Source: Hyperoodon ampullatus (taxonomy: Eukaryota; Chordata; Mammalia; Artiodactyla; Ziphiidae). From it: a DNA stretch of 64,000 bases. The stretch is from NCBI GenBank assembly GCA_949752795.1, contig OX457068.1:60081582-60145581 (forward strand), read 5' to 3'. The notes below the pieces were generated by a model, which saw nothing but the letters and a program-made list of their open reading frames with translations, was not told where the DNA came from and did no database searches. This document shows positions 37,301 to 49,814 of the stretch, piece after piece. Positions within the stretch are counted from its first letter, which is position 1, and the number at the start of each line of letters is the position of its first letter. The position numbers and the translations under genes were made by a program.

Positions 37301-40300
37301 ATTTTAGTAAATCTAGTTATAAATGTATTTAAAATTTCATATACATGAATAAAATCAATTTAGCATAGATAAGAGTTTTTTTTATAAAGACAATTAGCCA
37401 TGCCCAGAGTTGGAGGTGATAGAAACAGATACAGAAGGAGATGTGTAGTGTATGAAAGAGGGTGAATATACAAGCAGGGTCAAAAGAGTAAAGAGAAAAG
37501 AAGTTGATGGTCTGGAAGAAGAGTGTGAAGCTAAGGAAATTCTGATGACACTTAAGTGAAATCCCGCCTCTGTATATGAGAGTAGGTATTAAAATAGGGA
37601 GGGAAATTTGCAGTTTGACCTATCAGATTCACTTTAAAATGCATTAACTAATCAGTCACTATAGACCTAGCTCTGTAATTGCCGAAATAGGAAGAAATGG
37701 AATTCATGAATGTTTTGCTAGCATCCATACTCTGTCCATTTACTGTCAGACACAGATCTGGAACCAAAAATGTGTGAATTACACATGGCTTCTGCTGAAG
37801 CAGACTGTGGATTATACAGGGCTGCATGTCCTAGAGCTGTAAGTTTTAACTGTAGGCAATTTTATTCTAGAAAAAAGAACACTTTAAATACAGGTCAAAT
37901 AAGTCCTAGGAAATCTATATAAAGGCTATGCCAGATAAAGAACAATATAGATTCACAAAATGATAGAGCTGGAAAAGTCTTCATAGGTTATTTGATCCAG
38001 CTCCTTCATATAACAATAACAACCAAAAGGCATAAGAGAAAATATGTCACCTCATTTCTATAGCAAACATATAACAGAAATAATAAAACAGAATGCTTAT
38101 TATAAAAACCATAACTATACTATATATCAATAAGTGAACTTGAATAGATAATTGCCTTCTTTTTTCCATTTTTAATGACAGTTATTGTTTTCTTTCTAAT
38201 TTTACAAGCAATATACATTCATTTCAGACAACTAGAAATACAGAAAAGCATAAAGTAAAAAATAACAATCACCCATTGTCTCTACCTCCCAGAGACAAGC
38301 ACTATTAGCATTTTGATGAGAATTGCCTTCTTGACTAACTAGTTAGTAAAACGGCTTAATGTCATTCCTACAAATTGATGTGAACAAAACATCCCCTATA
38401 TGGTCGTAGAATTTACTCAAATGAACAAATGTGAATTAAATTACTTCTATGTATGAGACACATCACTGACAACATAAAAATTAACAGGATATCCTTCTCT
38501 TATTGAGAAGGAGACAGATCTATAAACATACATACATATGTGGGTATTTCAACTTGACTCAATTTTCTCAATAGCTGGGATTTAGTTATTTCTCAAAATA
38601 TCTGACATATTAGTGAAAAAAACACATGGAATTATTTAAGTAAACAAGGAACAAGGAGAAGTTGAGTGAAAATTTACAAAATATTCTAAAGGGAAACATA
38701 GTCAAAGAAAATCTTGGCTCAAGAATAGTACAGTTACCTATGGTAGCATCATGTCCATCTTTTCACATGCATTCCAACCAAGTCTACTTATTTTAAATGA
38801 TGGAGAAAATTATCTCTAAGAAAAATTAATTGATATGTGTCTAGATATTTTGTGTAACATTGAGACAAGTAAAAAATATATCAGTTCTTATCACAACAGG
38901 AAGAAAATTTTATCTTCCACATTCTTCCATAAACACAATGTGTCTTCAGCACATTGGAGTTCTCCAGTGAGCATGGAATGCCCCAGGGTATTAGTAGCAT
39001 CCTGGGCTCAGATGATAGAGGAATCTTTTCCTCAACAGCAGTGCCCTAGTTAGCTTCCTGGAAGAACTCAGTCAGTGGTGTGGATAGAGATTGCAGCTTC
39101 TCAGGCAAATGTCTTATTCACCAAATAGGACCAGAACAGGAATGAAAGAAAATGACAAATTTTCCCAGTGAAAAAGCTGTTCTTGGTGAGTCCCAAAATC
39201 CTTGGAAATATTTAAAAGACTAAAAGAACAGATGGAATTAATTTCAAAGAAATGCTATTTATTAAAGTTAACATGATTCTTATTTGTATCCCACAACTAG
39301 TATTATCTAGGGAAGCATGGGGTTTATATGTACAAGTAGCTAAAGAGAAATAAACAAATAATAGAGTGCAATATGGTATTATAAAAAGGAACTTTTAGAA
39401 GGTATAGGAAGTTCAGATACATACATATGCACACAAGCGGCTGAGTATGGGTCATGAAGACCTGTGTATTTTATGTTCTAAATAAAGTATTATTTCATTT
39501 TCTCAAAATATGCAGTGCTTAAATGGGACCCATACTTTCTACCTGCAGAAAGAATAATAGAAAATTAAAATTTTATAAAAGCCTGTGGCCTATGTCAAGT
39601 CATAATGATTTCACCTGTAATAAATGGTCTATTAATATGGATGAGTTAAAAATGATCTAGTTAATCAGTTTGAGACATGATGAAAAATCTATCAGAGTAG
39701 AAAAAGAAATAAAAGTCTATGGTCTCAAAAGCCAAGAACAATTAAATCCTCACAGACACCAAAAAGAAATGTCCAAGGGAATTTCACAATTGCTGGCAAG
39801 TGAAGATGAGTAGACTCAAAGATATCACTCTGTTAATTTCCTGCCATGGCAGGACAGCTTCTTGTGATGGGGTGGAGCTACAAGTATGCCTTCTTTTTCC
39901 CAGTGTGCTTGTTACTGCAGGAACAAAAACCTTTTGCTTGCTAAAATCTCAATATCACTCAAGGGTAGATATATATTTTTAACAAAATGGCAATTGTTCT
40001 CCTGGGTGCCTTGAGGGATTTGTATACATAAATTAGGGCATTATTTTTTAAACTGCTTGTTATGACCCAGCATTGGATTTTGAAATCAATTTGCTAGTAC
40101 GGTCTGTGTATAAGGAAATAACCTAGTCTAGACTAAAATAGGTGATATAAAGTACCTTTCACCAAAGAAGGATGCTTTGTGAAATTTTTGTTTCATTTCT
40201 GTACGTGCATGAAGTTGTGCAGAATCACAGTGTTAAATATGTTTCTTAGAGTACACCATGTAGGGGAAAAAAAATAATAAGATTGAATGCACTAAAAGAA

Positions 40301-40674
40301 ATGAGTGAGGTTCACATTGTCTCTTTGCCCCAGAACAAGAATTTCTATGGGTTCATTACAATAGAGGGCATTTTGTTTGGAAATAATTTTATAACATGCT
40401 TCTCCACAAAAAGGCAGTACATATATCAGTTTCAACATTCCACAAATATCTTCACAAGAGACCTAATGTGGTGATGTCTCATTCCAAATATTCTTATCTA
40501 CACAAGGGATGACTCTTGCTAATTCTCTACACAAGCTTCAGATTTTAGTACATCCCTGTTTGCTTCAAGATAGTAATTCTGGTTTGTATTTCATTTCAGT
40601 TTTCTCACACCATTTCTCTCAATGTATCTTTGCTACATGTTTTGATATTCTCAAACAACCATCTTCAAGCTACA
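37301..40674. other. Non-coding AT-rich DNA
   Basis: No gene seen. A possible ancient interspersed-repeat fragment lies near 38200-38330 ('cctcccagagacaagcact'), and a tract near 37945-37990 ('tgatagagctggaaaagtc') also looks like an old repeat. Neither could be named with confidence. Open frames of 60-72 codons here lack motifs. Confidence 0.5.
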
Positions 40675-41111
40675 GTGGACAAAGAATGTTGCCTTGTAAA
40701 CAAAGGATATTGCAGCCTTCAAGCCAACAACCATGGCAGCTGACACCAATTGTGCACCATTAGGAGATTCAGGATGGAGAAAAACAGGATACTGGCACTA
40801 GGATAGTTAAGATGCATATCAAAGGAATGATTTCAATGAGCCCAGACTCTTGCATCCTACCATACATAGAAAAGCACTAAATTTATTAACTTCAGATATC
40901 TGTTTTTCTTTACTTAACAGTAATCGTTTGATGTTCCAAATTCCTGGTTTTTGTTGCAAAACTTCTTTATACATCCTAGCTCCTCGCTTACCTCTTTGGA
41001 GCAGTCCCTCAGAGCTATCTGAGAGGCTGCCTTCTGGGCTTGAGTGTTCAGAAATTCCATCAAATAAAACATAATTTTCAACTTTTAGGTTGTGCTTTTT
41101 TTTTTTCAGCA
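40675..41111 (+). repeat. LTR-like element, upstream copy
   Basis: About 437 bp resembling class I ERV LTRs. It starts 'tggacaaagaatg', contains 'gatgcatatcaaagga', has an AATAAA at 41063-41068 and ends in a T run followed by cagca. It is matched in the same orientation by 55630-56546. A 'tggtgaccatgaagggac' stretch right after it (41116-41133) has the position of a primer binding site; I could not match it to a particular tRNA. The family resembles BTLTR1-type ruminant/cetacean LTRs, from memory. Confidence 0.6.
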
Positions 41112-44100
41112 GTTTTGGTGACCATGAAGGGACCCAAAGCAGACTTCTCTCCTTCACATGAACTCTACAAGGAACCAAAGCCTTGGTACCAGCAGAGGCC
41201 TCTGATTTTTATTTGGCAGTGTCTAACAGGTACCTGGCTTCCCAGTTGAAAGTTACTGGGGGGGGATAATGCCCCTAGTTGAAAGATATACTAGGGGAAC
41301 CTGGGTGAAAGACACTGAAATCTGCTCAGTAGAAAGATACTGAACAGTTTGGACTGAGTGATTAGGTAGGAGACTGACCTGAAGTCTTTCCTCAAATTAG
41401 CTACCTTAACAAGAATTTGTCAGTATAAAAGTGAAAACATTACATGAGAGTTTCCAGCTCCAAAGAGGGAACATCTCCTCTTGGCTGACAATGGCTTTCT
41501 CAGGCAACTGAGAAACCTGTGGGAATGGTAGAAGCAAGTACTCATACCATGCAGTTGTTCTTGTAGGGAAACCAACTCATTTTAATTAACAACTTGCTCT
41601 GACAGGGACATGAATAAAAAATGGCCACTCCATGATTCGAGCACCCACAGTGGTCTTATTCTACTGGAGGGCGAACCCAAGACATGTTAAGAGGAGCTGA
41701 AATGACTCTAATGTAAAAGACTAGAGAACTTAAGCTCACAAGTAGCATATTCACCCACCACACAAATTGTACTAGTAAGTTTTATCCTTGACAAATTCAA
41801 CTTTTAAATGGGAAATAGATTCTCAAACAGAAAAATGAAGGGTGTCAGAAAGCCAACCTCTAACTAACACCCTAGGCAGATTCATGTACGTATGGAGCTC
41901 ACACTTGCAAGTACATACTTAATTGGGAATTAAAGGAAATCTGGTCCTGAAAATGACTAAGATGGTGTTCTTTTATTACATACACAGCTAAGTTAGCAAA
42001 AGCTGGCTTGATAAAATATCTTTTCAGAATTCTGACCTAAAAAAAACCCTTCTAGGGGAAATTTACATTTCTCTTCTGCTCTTCCTGTGTCTTTGAGATG
42101 TAAATGTTCTTCCTGATTTTTTTTTGGCAGTGTGTGTGTGTGTATGTGTGTGTGTGTGTGCGCGCGTGAATGTGCATGCATGCGTGTGTTGCGAACTTGG
42201 TCTCTGCCTTTCAAAAGGTACACATCTGGTATACTTTTGGCAGCCAATCATATGGGCTGAGACTCTGAGCAGGCTTTTTCTGACTGTGTCAACTCTCAAG
42301 GCCTTTTTGCCATCTTAAACTTTGTTGCATCAGCCTGTACAACAAAGGCCTTTACTTTCTTAGACTATTTTTGAGAGTAAACTTTCTGGATCTTATTTAG
42401 GTTGCATCCTTCACACTCTATTGTGGGGATGCCTCTTGAATCTTATTTGTTTCAGTCACTATTAAGATATATCTCATTAATAGCTAAATAATGAATCTTT
42501 TAAATTGGAGAAACTTCTAAATTGGTAAATTTTTAGAAAACTCTTATTATAAACAGCTGTTTTATTGGTACATATGCGGGGAAAAACAAATTAAAAGGTG
42601 AAAAATATATTTAATGGTTAACCTAAGGACACCTTTAGTTTAAAAACAAAGCAAGAACAACAAGAAAAAGGTTTGGGAAACCTTATTCGTGGTCTCTGAT
42701 TTCCCTCAATAGGTCTTACAGATGTTACGAACAATATTAGAATAATTAATGTTAATAGGTTGCTTAACAGGAAAATAAGAAAAAACAGAAGGGAAAGTCT
42801 AGAAACTATTTCCCAATAAGGTGGAAATTTTACAGAGTCTTGCCCCAAATGGATAAAGAAATCTTTAGATGGCTATTTCAAAGTGGAATAAATAAGATGG
42901 ACATTAATGGGATTAAGTCAAAGGTTTGATATAACACTACCTAAAAGATTGGACAAGCCAAAGAGATCCCCTACTGGTCTTCAATATTAAAGGGCCCAAA
43001 TAAGTCAACTCTCTTTACCCCAGTTTTAAATATACATTTAAAAGGGTGAAAAGCTATTACACTGAGATACCTAACAAACAATTAATTGAGGCAACAGTTA
43101 GGCCAATTAATCAAGTTAAAAAGTTGATAAAAGGGCCTGAGTCTCTTGGCTCAACCACTTACTGAGGACCCCAGAGCCTTTTATACAAAAATAGATAAAA
43201 TGGTCAGGAGATAAAAAGTAAAGTTCTAGAACTCCTGTAAAGCCAAAGCATGTTGATAGGGTTGTAATGGAAACGAAAAGGTAAAGAATTGAGATAAAAG
43301 TTTATAAAAATTGGTACATTTAAACGGACTTTATATAAGATGATTACATCTCTTTTGATTAATTGTACTGTGGGATATACATGTTTTACTGGAGAATGCT
43401 ACCCTTACTTGGTATTATAAGACAGGGCATATGAATCTGCCCCTCAGGAAACACTAACTATCATATTAAAGGAAACTAATGGGGTTACCTAAGCCCATAA
43501 AATACAAAGTAAAACTGGAAACTAATAGTCAGGGGCTAATAAAAATAATGTTAGATCTTGCTCTGGGTCTAACCTGCACACTCAGAGAGAAGGACTTTGT
43601 TGAATGCCTCCTGCAGTGTTTAAGGACATGATAAATTAAGTCCTAAAATTTTAGAACATAAAATTATTGAATTTCAGTTGGAAATCTCACTCATATAAAA
43701 AATCAAATTAAAGAAAATATAATTGGGCAAATAAATCTTTTAATATCATTTAGGTGACAGACCCATTCTTCGGGGAATTAAAAGCAACTGCCTTTGTCTT
43801 GTAAATCTCTACAAATCAAAGATGTAAATACAGCCTGCAGTGACCTGAGACTGGGCATAATTAGCTCAATCAGGTAGAACCTGAAACCAAGAGGAAAAGT
43901 GGCCTTTTTAAACTCAAACTGTTGGAAAGGCTCCCTCACCCATAATCTAATTCATAGTCCCCTTAAAGGTTTATCAAGGACAAATACAGATCTTAAGACT
44001 CTTTTCCACAAACAGTAAAGCCTTATTCATCTGAACAAGCAGATTTAACTCATTCCAACTGTTATTTATAAACTAGTAAATTTATATTGTAATACCTGAT

Positions 44101-44850
44101 TCATAACTAAAGGTTCAAGTGAAACTATGAGATCTATAACTTTGTGTGTTTGTATGTCTGTGTACACTTTATACATATGAGATATCTACCTCTGGGAAAT
44201 ATTATCAAAATTAAACTTAGAAAAGAGCTCTATTTAATTGACTTAAGAGTAAACACTTACAAATTAAATATTTCTAAATATAAAGGAAACTGGCCAGAAC
44301 GATTTTCAGTTTCATGTGATCTAGGAAATACTCAACATTAAATTATTTTCTGGTATTAAAGTTAACTTAAGCTGGTTGGTTTAATCAATATAAGCATCTC
44401 CTTCTTTTATTGTACCTAGGCTTACTGAAAATAAATAAGTTCATGTTATTTCTGTTGCAGTGTTTGCCAGCAAAATATTAACTTGGTATAATGATATTTT
44501 CATAAATTATAAAATAAAGATAAATGAGATGAGTTTTCAGGTGAACTCTTTCAGGAATAATTATGTTTTGAGTATGTCTATCTAAAAGAGTTTCTCCAGA
44601 TTTTTTGTAACTCGAGTTTTGATAAGCTAAGTTAAATGATGGAAATTCATTGAATATCCAGATCATTTCAAATAAGATAAAATTCTGAAACATCAATTGC
44701 TAAACAGGTCTAAATTTAACGAATTTTTTCTTCTTACAAAAGGAAATCTAAAGGTATTTGGGGTTTATTAGACACACATCTTGTCCGACATTTAAAAAAA
44801 AAAGGAAAGAAATAGTACTATGAGAAGATTATGTTTCTGGAGGTGTTAGG
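41112..44850 (+). other. Probable decayed interior of an older ERV, left part
   Basis: AT-rich sequence with no intact frame, lying between the LTR-like repeat and the younger ERV. Assigned to an old ERV interior only because of its position between two LTR-like copies; no gag, pol or env motif is legible. A short (TG)n microsatellite lies at 42131-42166. If it is not ERV, it is anonymous non-coding DNA. Confidence 0.4.
42131..42166 (+). repeat. (TG)n microsatellite
   Basis: About 36 bp of TG repeats with one TA interruption, followed by a few CG dinucleotides. Confidence 0.95.
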
Positions 44851-45301
44851 TGTAAGGTCGGATCTTAACAAACGGCACCGTGAAACAGAGGAAAGCTTCA
44901 AGTGAGCTTATTAGGGGGCGCTCCTGGGTGAGGTTCACTGGTCCGAGAGAAAGGGGCCAGAGAAGTCGCACCCGGGCGAGGGTTGGGCAAGATTTTATCG
45001 GGGAAGAAGGGAAAGGGGTGTGGTGAATCTAGGAGGGTGCAGGGTATTCCTTATTTGGTGGTCTCTTCGGGTATCGTAGCAATATCTGGTGCCGGTTGCA
45101 TCAGTCTTGGGACCGTTAGTCCCGCCCCTCGAAAGGCGGGAAGGCTGGGCCATGTGGAAAGTCCCCAGGTCAGTTCCTGGAACTGGGTGGTCTGAAAAGT
45201 CTCCAGGTCAGTTTCTGGAACTGGGTGGTCCGGAGAGTTTTGGTCTGATGCAACCTGGGAAATCGATTGCGTTCCCCTGCCTCGGGCCAGTTGACCTTAC
45301 A
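44851..45301 (-). repeat. 3' LTR of the provirus
   Basis: 451 bp, beginning tgtaaggtcgg and ending gttgaccttaca on the plus strand. Compared with the 5' copy it has lost the perfect TATAAAA (reads GATAAAA in sense) and, by a 1-bp deletion, the AATAAA signal (reads AATAAG). It could not terminate transcripts normally. Confidence 0.95.
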
Positions 45302-47310
45302 TCCCAACATCTTTGGTGTAATAGGGCAGCGTTCTGATCTCTGGCTCCTTCATGCTGAATGGGGGCGTTGAAAGAGAAGTCGGGAGACCAGAGGTCCGAG
45401 GCTTAGGGGAGGCAAGTGAGGGTTTCTGTAGGAAGCAAGGTGTAAGGACCGAGGAGCATTTGGTTTGTGGCCACCCGAGAGACATCATGCGCCTGCAAAG
45501 GAACCTCAGAAATCAGGGGGCAAACATGAGCAAGATACAGATGAGAATTAAGGGGCCTAAGATTGGTGTTAGCCAGGTATAGAGGGTGGATTGCCACCAA
45601 TCGGGAATTGGGGAGGTGGACTGTTGGTGTTTGCATTGGAGTTCTTCTCTTAAGCGATGGAGGGCGTTTATGCTGTCTTCGATGATTCCTGTTTCATTGA
45701 TGTAATAGCAGCATTCCTCCTGTAGGAAGAGGTAGGTACCTCCTTGGTCAGCCGTCAGGAGATCCAGGGCTCATTGATTCTGGAGAGCGACTCGGGCTAT
45801 AGAGGTGACTTGGCACTGGAGAGAGGAGATGGAGGCGGCGGAGGCTTCAATGGCTAGCTGGAGTTTATGTTCTAAGTCGCAGGATGTTGAAACACTAGGT
45901 GTTAGAGCTCCCCACCTCCCTGAGGCCTGCAGCGACCAGGGAGGAGGCGAGAGAGATGCCTACGACCAGAGGAAGAAAGATAGCTCATTTCCGTCAGGTA
46001 AAGGGCGGCGTGATTAGCGAGGAAAATTTGGCTTGGCTATACAGTGTGAGTTGTGGGACGAGAGTAACGGGGATACAAGGGAAGGGGGAGGAATAATTGA
46101 TCTCTTTTGTGAGGGAACCATTGCAACACAGAAACATGCCTGGTGGTGCTTCAATTGATGTGTTTACCATGAGGGATAAGTTGCAAAGAAACCCAGTATC
46201 AGCTAGATTTGGGCAGCTGCCATAACAGATGGTGAGATTTTTTGAATCAAGGAATATGGGGACTTTTAACAGGGAAAAAGGTGGGTTTTAGGAGGTGTAG
46301 GAAGTAGAATTGAAGGGCTGGTCGAGTGGGACAGCAGCCAAGGGTGGCCGGCCAAACGAGGCACATAGAAAGCAGTCGGAGATGTTACCTATTCCTGTGT
46401 GGTTGAGTATCTGTACTGCTTGATGGACGAGGGTCAACCAAGAAAAAGGCTCCTCTTTGTGTTCAGGGTGAGGTAGTTGGTGTCTTAGGGCTTGTTCTGT
46501 TTCCTGGATGGCAGTGGCTTTTTCGCTCAACTGTTGAATAACTTTGGGAATCAAACTGATATATGAGTGAAAGACCCTGATAGATCCAAAGGGGTAGGCA
46601 TCAGTTGCCCATCAGTAGATTTTTCCTTGTACCCCTTCTACCCATCTTGTGTCCCAGGGATCATTTTTTTTTTTTTTTTTTTTTTTTTTACCGGTATGCA
46701 GGCCTCTCACTGCTGTGGCCTCTCCCGTTGCAGAGCACAGGCTCCAGCTGCACAGGCTCAGCGGCCATGGCTCACGGGCCCAGCCGCTCCGTGGCATGTG
46801 GGATCTTCCCGGACCGGGTCATGAACCTGTGTCCCCTGCATCAGCAGGTGGACTCTCAACCACTGCGCCACCAGGGAAGCCCTCCCAGGGATCTTTGATG
46901 TTGATGAATAATTGACCCTTGCCATTTGTGGTGAGCAGGTGGGATTGTCGGAGTGAGCTCCTGCTATCTAGTTTTGCCACATGGGTGTTACATGAGTGAT
47001 GGGGCACCCCCCATAGGTCTCATCCGACCATTGACAGTAATTTTGAGTCTGATCATAAGTGAAGCAGACAGCAGGGGTGGACCATCCCAGGGGAACACCT
47101 TCTATGTTAGAGATGGGGATCTGGACTGTTACCAGGAACTGTCACCCATCTGGTTAGCAGTCTCCCATGCCCAGGACTTGGGCGTGTGTCCGACCTTTAG
47201 CTTGCCATGTCCCGTGGACATGGAAGCGCCATAGGGATATCTGGTGAGTCCTCGGTGGCAGGAGGAGCAGCAGAAGAGACAGGGTGATGGACAAGCCATA
47301 GTCTCATGGG
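45302..47310 (-). pseudogene. env: Provirus env, broken and split by a SINE
   Basis: Envelope gene remnant, by family knowledge encoding surface (SU) and transmembrane (TM) glycoprotein. It overlaps the 3' end of pol. A leucine-rich signal-peptide-like stretch is read near 47250-47300 but in a frame with no clear start codon. SU pieces occur at 46890-47240 and 46288-46554; the latter contains a CFLC motif of the CXXC type. TM remnants lie at about 45540-45850, with a conserved LLTADQGG stretch, a damaged CX6CC motif whose first Cys is not visible, and a hydrophobic membrane segment near 45560. Stops and frameshifts are numerous, and the SINE at 46663-46882 splits SU. No protein is possible. 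Confidence 0.82.
46663..46882 (-). mobile_element. CHR-type SINE inside env, minus strand
   Basis: T run (about 24 T), 'ggtatgcaggcctctcactg', 'cagccgctccgtggcatgtg' and the end 'gcgccaccagggaagccc'. The 11-bp target-site duplication tcccagggatc lies at 46652-46662 and 46883-46893. It inserted after the ERV. Confidence 0.95.
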
Positions 47311-48596
47311 ACCCAGTGGTAGGGCCGTCCAAGTCTCTCGAGTTGGGGCCATTTTAAGGCAGGAGACATGGTACCAAGAGGGGTGGCCCAAGAGTTTAGC
47401 TGCGTGGGAGTGGTGAGGATCACCGTATGGGGGCCTGTCCACTGTGGCTTGAGAGATTGAGGGTGTATTTCTTTGAGGAGGATGCTATCACTGGGTTGTA
47501 GAGGGAGAGAGGAAGTTTCAGAGACAGTCACTGTCGGTAGATGATGGTCAGCATGTTTGCGGAGAAGACGGTGAAGCGGGGAGAGGTAGGAAGGTAGGAG
47601 GCTAGGGGTGGACTCTGGGTTGGTAGGTCGTGAAGGAGGAAAGGGCGGCCGTAAAGTAGTTCAAATGGACTGAGGCCAGTAGAAGTCCGAGGTGAGGCTC
47701 GGATTCAGGTAAGGGCTAGAGGAAGCAGGTCGGGCCATGAGACATGGACCTCAAGGGACAGTTTGGTGAGGTGGTCTTTTTTTTATTGTTGTGGTACACA
47801 GGCCTCTCACTGCTGTGGCCTCTCCTGTTGTGGAGCACAGGCTCCAGAAGCGCAGGCCCAGTGGCCACGGCCCACGGGCCCACGGACCCATGGACCCACG
47901 GACCCAGCCACTCCGCGGCATGTGGGATCCTCCCAGACATGGGCACGAACCCACGTCCCGTACATTGGCAGGCGGACCCTCAACCACTGCGCCACCAGGG
48001 AAGCCCCGGTGAGGTGGTCTTTTAAGATCCCATTGGCGTGTTCAACCTTACCGGATGATTGGGGGTGGTAGGGGATGTGGAGTTTCCAGGTGATCTGGAG
48101 AGCCTCGGATACCCGTTGAACCACCTGAGAGACAAAGGTGGGTACGTTAGCTGACTGAATGGAGACCGGCAGACCAAATTGGGGGATGATGTGCTGAAGC
48201 AGGATGGTGGCGACTGTGTCTGCTGTTTCTCGAGTTGTTGGATAGGCCTTGATCCAACCTGAAAAGGTGTCAATGAGAGTGAGCAGATATCGGAAGTGTT
48301 TGCAGTGGGGCATATGGGTAAAGTCGATCTGCCAGTCTTCACCAGGCTGATGTCCACGTATCTGGTGTGTAGGAATTCGGGGCCATAGGCCTCCTTGTGG
48401 GGAGATGGATGTGCAGGTTTGGCAGGCCATGTGAGTCTTTGAGATGGCCTCTCTAAATCCTGGCAGATGAAAGAGGGGGTCCAAAAAATGGAACATTGCT
48501 TTTGGACCAATGTGTAAGGATTTATGGATGTCTGATAGGAGGCCGGCTGCTTGGGCCAGAGATAGGGCAATTTTGTTGTCTATAAAAATCCATCCT
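47304..48596 (-). pseudogene. pol: Provirus pol: integrase, broken
   Basis: Integrase part of pol, which by family knowledge joins viral DNA to host DNA. The core (48024-48596) is one open stretch between two SINEs. It has a zinc-binding N-terminus (two His, then CQTC), WQIDFT with the first catalytic Asp, and SGKVEHANG with the Glu. At the position of the second catalytic Asp the sequence reads SIQSAN, so this residue is Ala. The C-terminal part resumes at 47764 beyond the SINE (FELLYGRPF) and ends with a PQWTGPHTVILTTPT-type motif before TGA at 47304-47306. The missing Asp alone would abolish activity. Confidence 0.88.
47781..48007 (-). mobile_element. CHR-type SINE inside pol, minus strand
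   Basis: 'ggtacacaggcctctcactg', 'ccactccgcggcatgtggga' and the end 'gcgccaccagggaagcccc'. The 16-bp target-site duplication ggtgaggtggtctttt lies at 47765-47780 and 48008-48023. An internal short tandem (cccacgga/cccatgga, about 47878-47904) is an unusual expansion within the SINE body. Confidence 0.95.
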
Positions 48597-48804
48597 GGGC
48601 TTCCATGGTGGCGCAGTGGTTGAGAGTCTGCCTGCCAATGCAGGGGATGCAGATTTATGCTCCGGTCCGGGAAGATCCCACATGCCGCGGAGTGTCTGGG
48701 CCCGTGAGCCATGGCTGCTGATCTTGCGCATCCGGAGCCTGTGCTCCGCGACGGGAGAGGCCACAACAGTGAGAGGCACGTGTACCGCAAAAAAAAAAAA
48801 AAAA
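48597..48804 (+). mobile_element. CHR-type SINE inside pol, plus strand
   Basis: 'gggcttccatggtggcgcag', 'catgccgcggagtgtctggg' and the end 'cacgtgtaccgc' plus a run of about 25 A. Target-site duplication aaaaatccatcct at 48584-48596 and 48805-48817. It sits between the RNase H and integrase parts of pol. Confidence 0.95.
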
Positions 48805-48817
48805 AAAAATCCATCCT

Positions 48818-49814
48818 TTGTTGTCTTTGTGCCCCCCTTTTGATAGTAAGGCAGCTTCCTCATGCGGGGTATATGTGGGTTGGGTAGGACTGGTAAAAAA
48901 TAGGAGTGGAGCTGGAGGATCCCCTTTTGTAAGCTCTTGGGCCATGGAATCGGCCTTCGAGTTACCTTGTGCTATTGGGTTGGATGGGAGTTGATGACCC
49001 CTGCAATGGATAATTGCTACTTCTTTAGGAAGCTGGAGGGCCTCCAGGAGTTTTGCAATGAGGGAAGCGTTGACCACTGGGGATCCCTTAGAGGTCAGAA
49101 ATCCATGTTCCCTCCATAGTGCTGAGTGACTGTGTGCAATGAGAAAGGCATATTTAGAGTCTGTGTAGATGTTAACCCTTTGGTCTTTGGAAAGGTTAAG
49201 GGCTCGTGTAAGTGCGATTAGTTCAGCCTTTTGGGAGGTCGCTCCTTCTGGGAGGCTGTTAGCCTCAATAATAGTTGAGATTGTTACCACCACATAGGCT
49301 GCCCATCAGCACCGAGTATCGAACTACCATCCACAAAGAGAGTGTGGTCTGGATTTGAAAGAGGGGTGTCAAAGAGTCCCTCTCTTGGTGGTTTGAAGGC
49401 TTCTATGACATGAGGGCAGGAATGGGATGGAAAACCCCCGGTGCCAGAGATAGGCAGGAGGGAAGCTGGGTTCAGGCGAGGGGAGAGATCAAGAGAAATA
49501 GCTGGGTTTTCAATGAATAGTAGGTGGAACTCCTGGATGCAGGAGGGGCCCAGGATGGAGAGAGACTTGGGACCTAGGAGGTCGACCAGCCAGTGGGAGG
49601 AAAACATGTTTAGTGGGTAGGCCAGAGCCAGTTTGAGTGTTTGTATGGTCAGTTCGGCTGCTGCTGCTAAGGCCCGAAGGCATGGTTGCCATCCCCGAAT
49701 GGTTGGGTCTAGCTGTTTGGAAAGGTAAGCCACGGGATGGTAAGAAGGCCCTACAGGCTGGGCAAGGAATCCAGTGACTATTCCAGCCCGTTCAGCCACA
49801 AAAAGGTGAAAAGG
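48818..49814 (-). pseudogene. pol: Provirus pol: RNase H and connection, broken
   Basis: Follows the RT frame after a TGA at 49815-49817. The connection part and the start of RNase H (49284-49799) include HTLFVDGSS with the first catalytic Asp. A frameshift near 49285 moves the rest to 48820-49260, which contains TSQKAELIALTRAL (catalytic Glu), VNIYTDSKYAF (Asp) and NSKADSMA (Asp). The catalytic residues are therefore legible but on two frames. The 3' end is interrupted by the plus-strand SINE. Confidence 0.9.

Noticed and set aside
45089..45337. Open frames in the provirus LTRs, repeated at 53457-53801
   Set aside because: They are plus-strand readings of LTR sequence opposite to the proviral sense and have no coding character.
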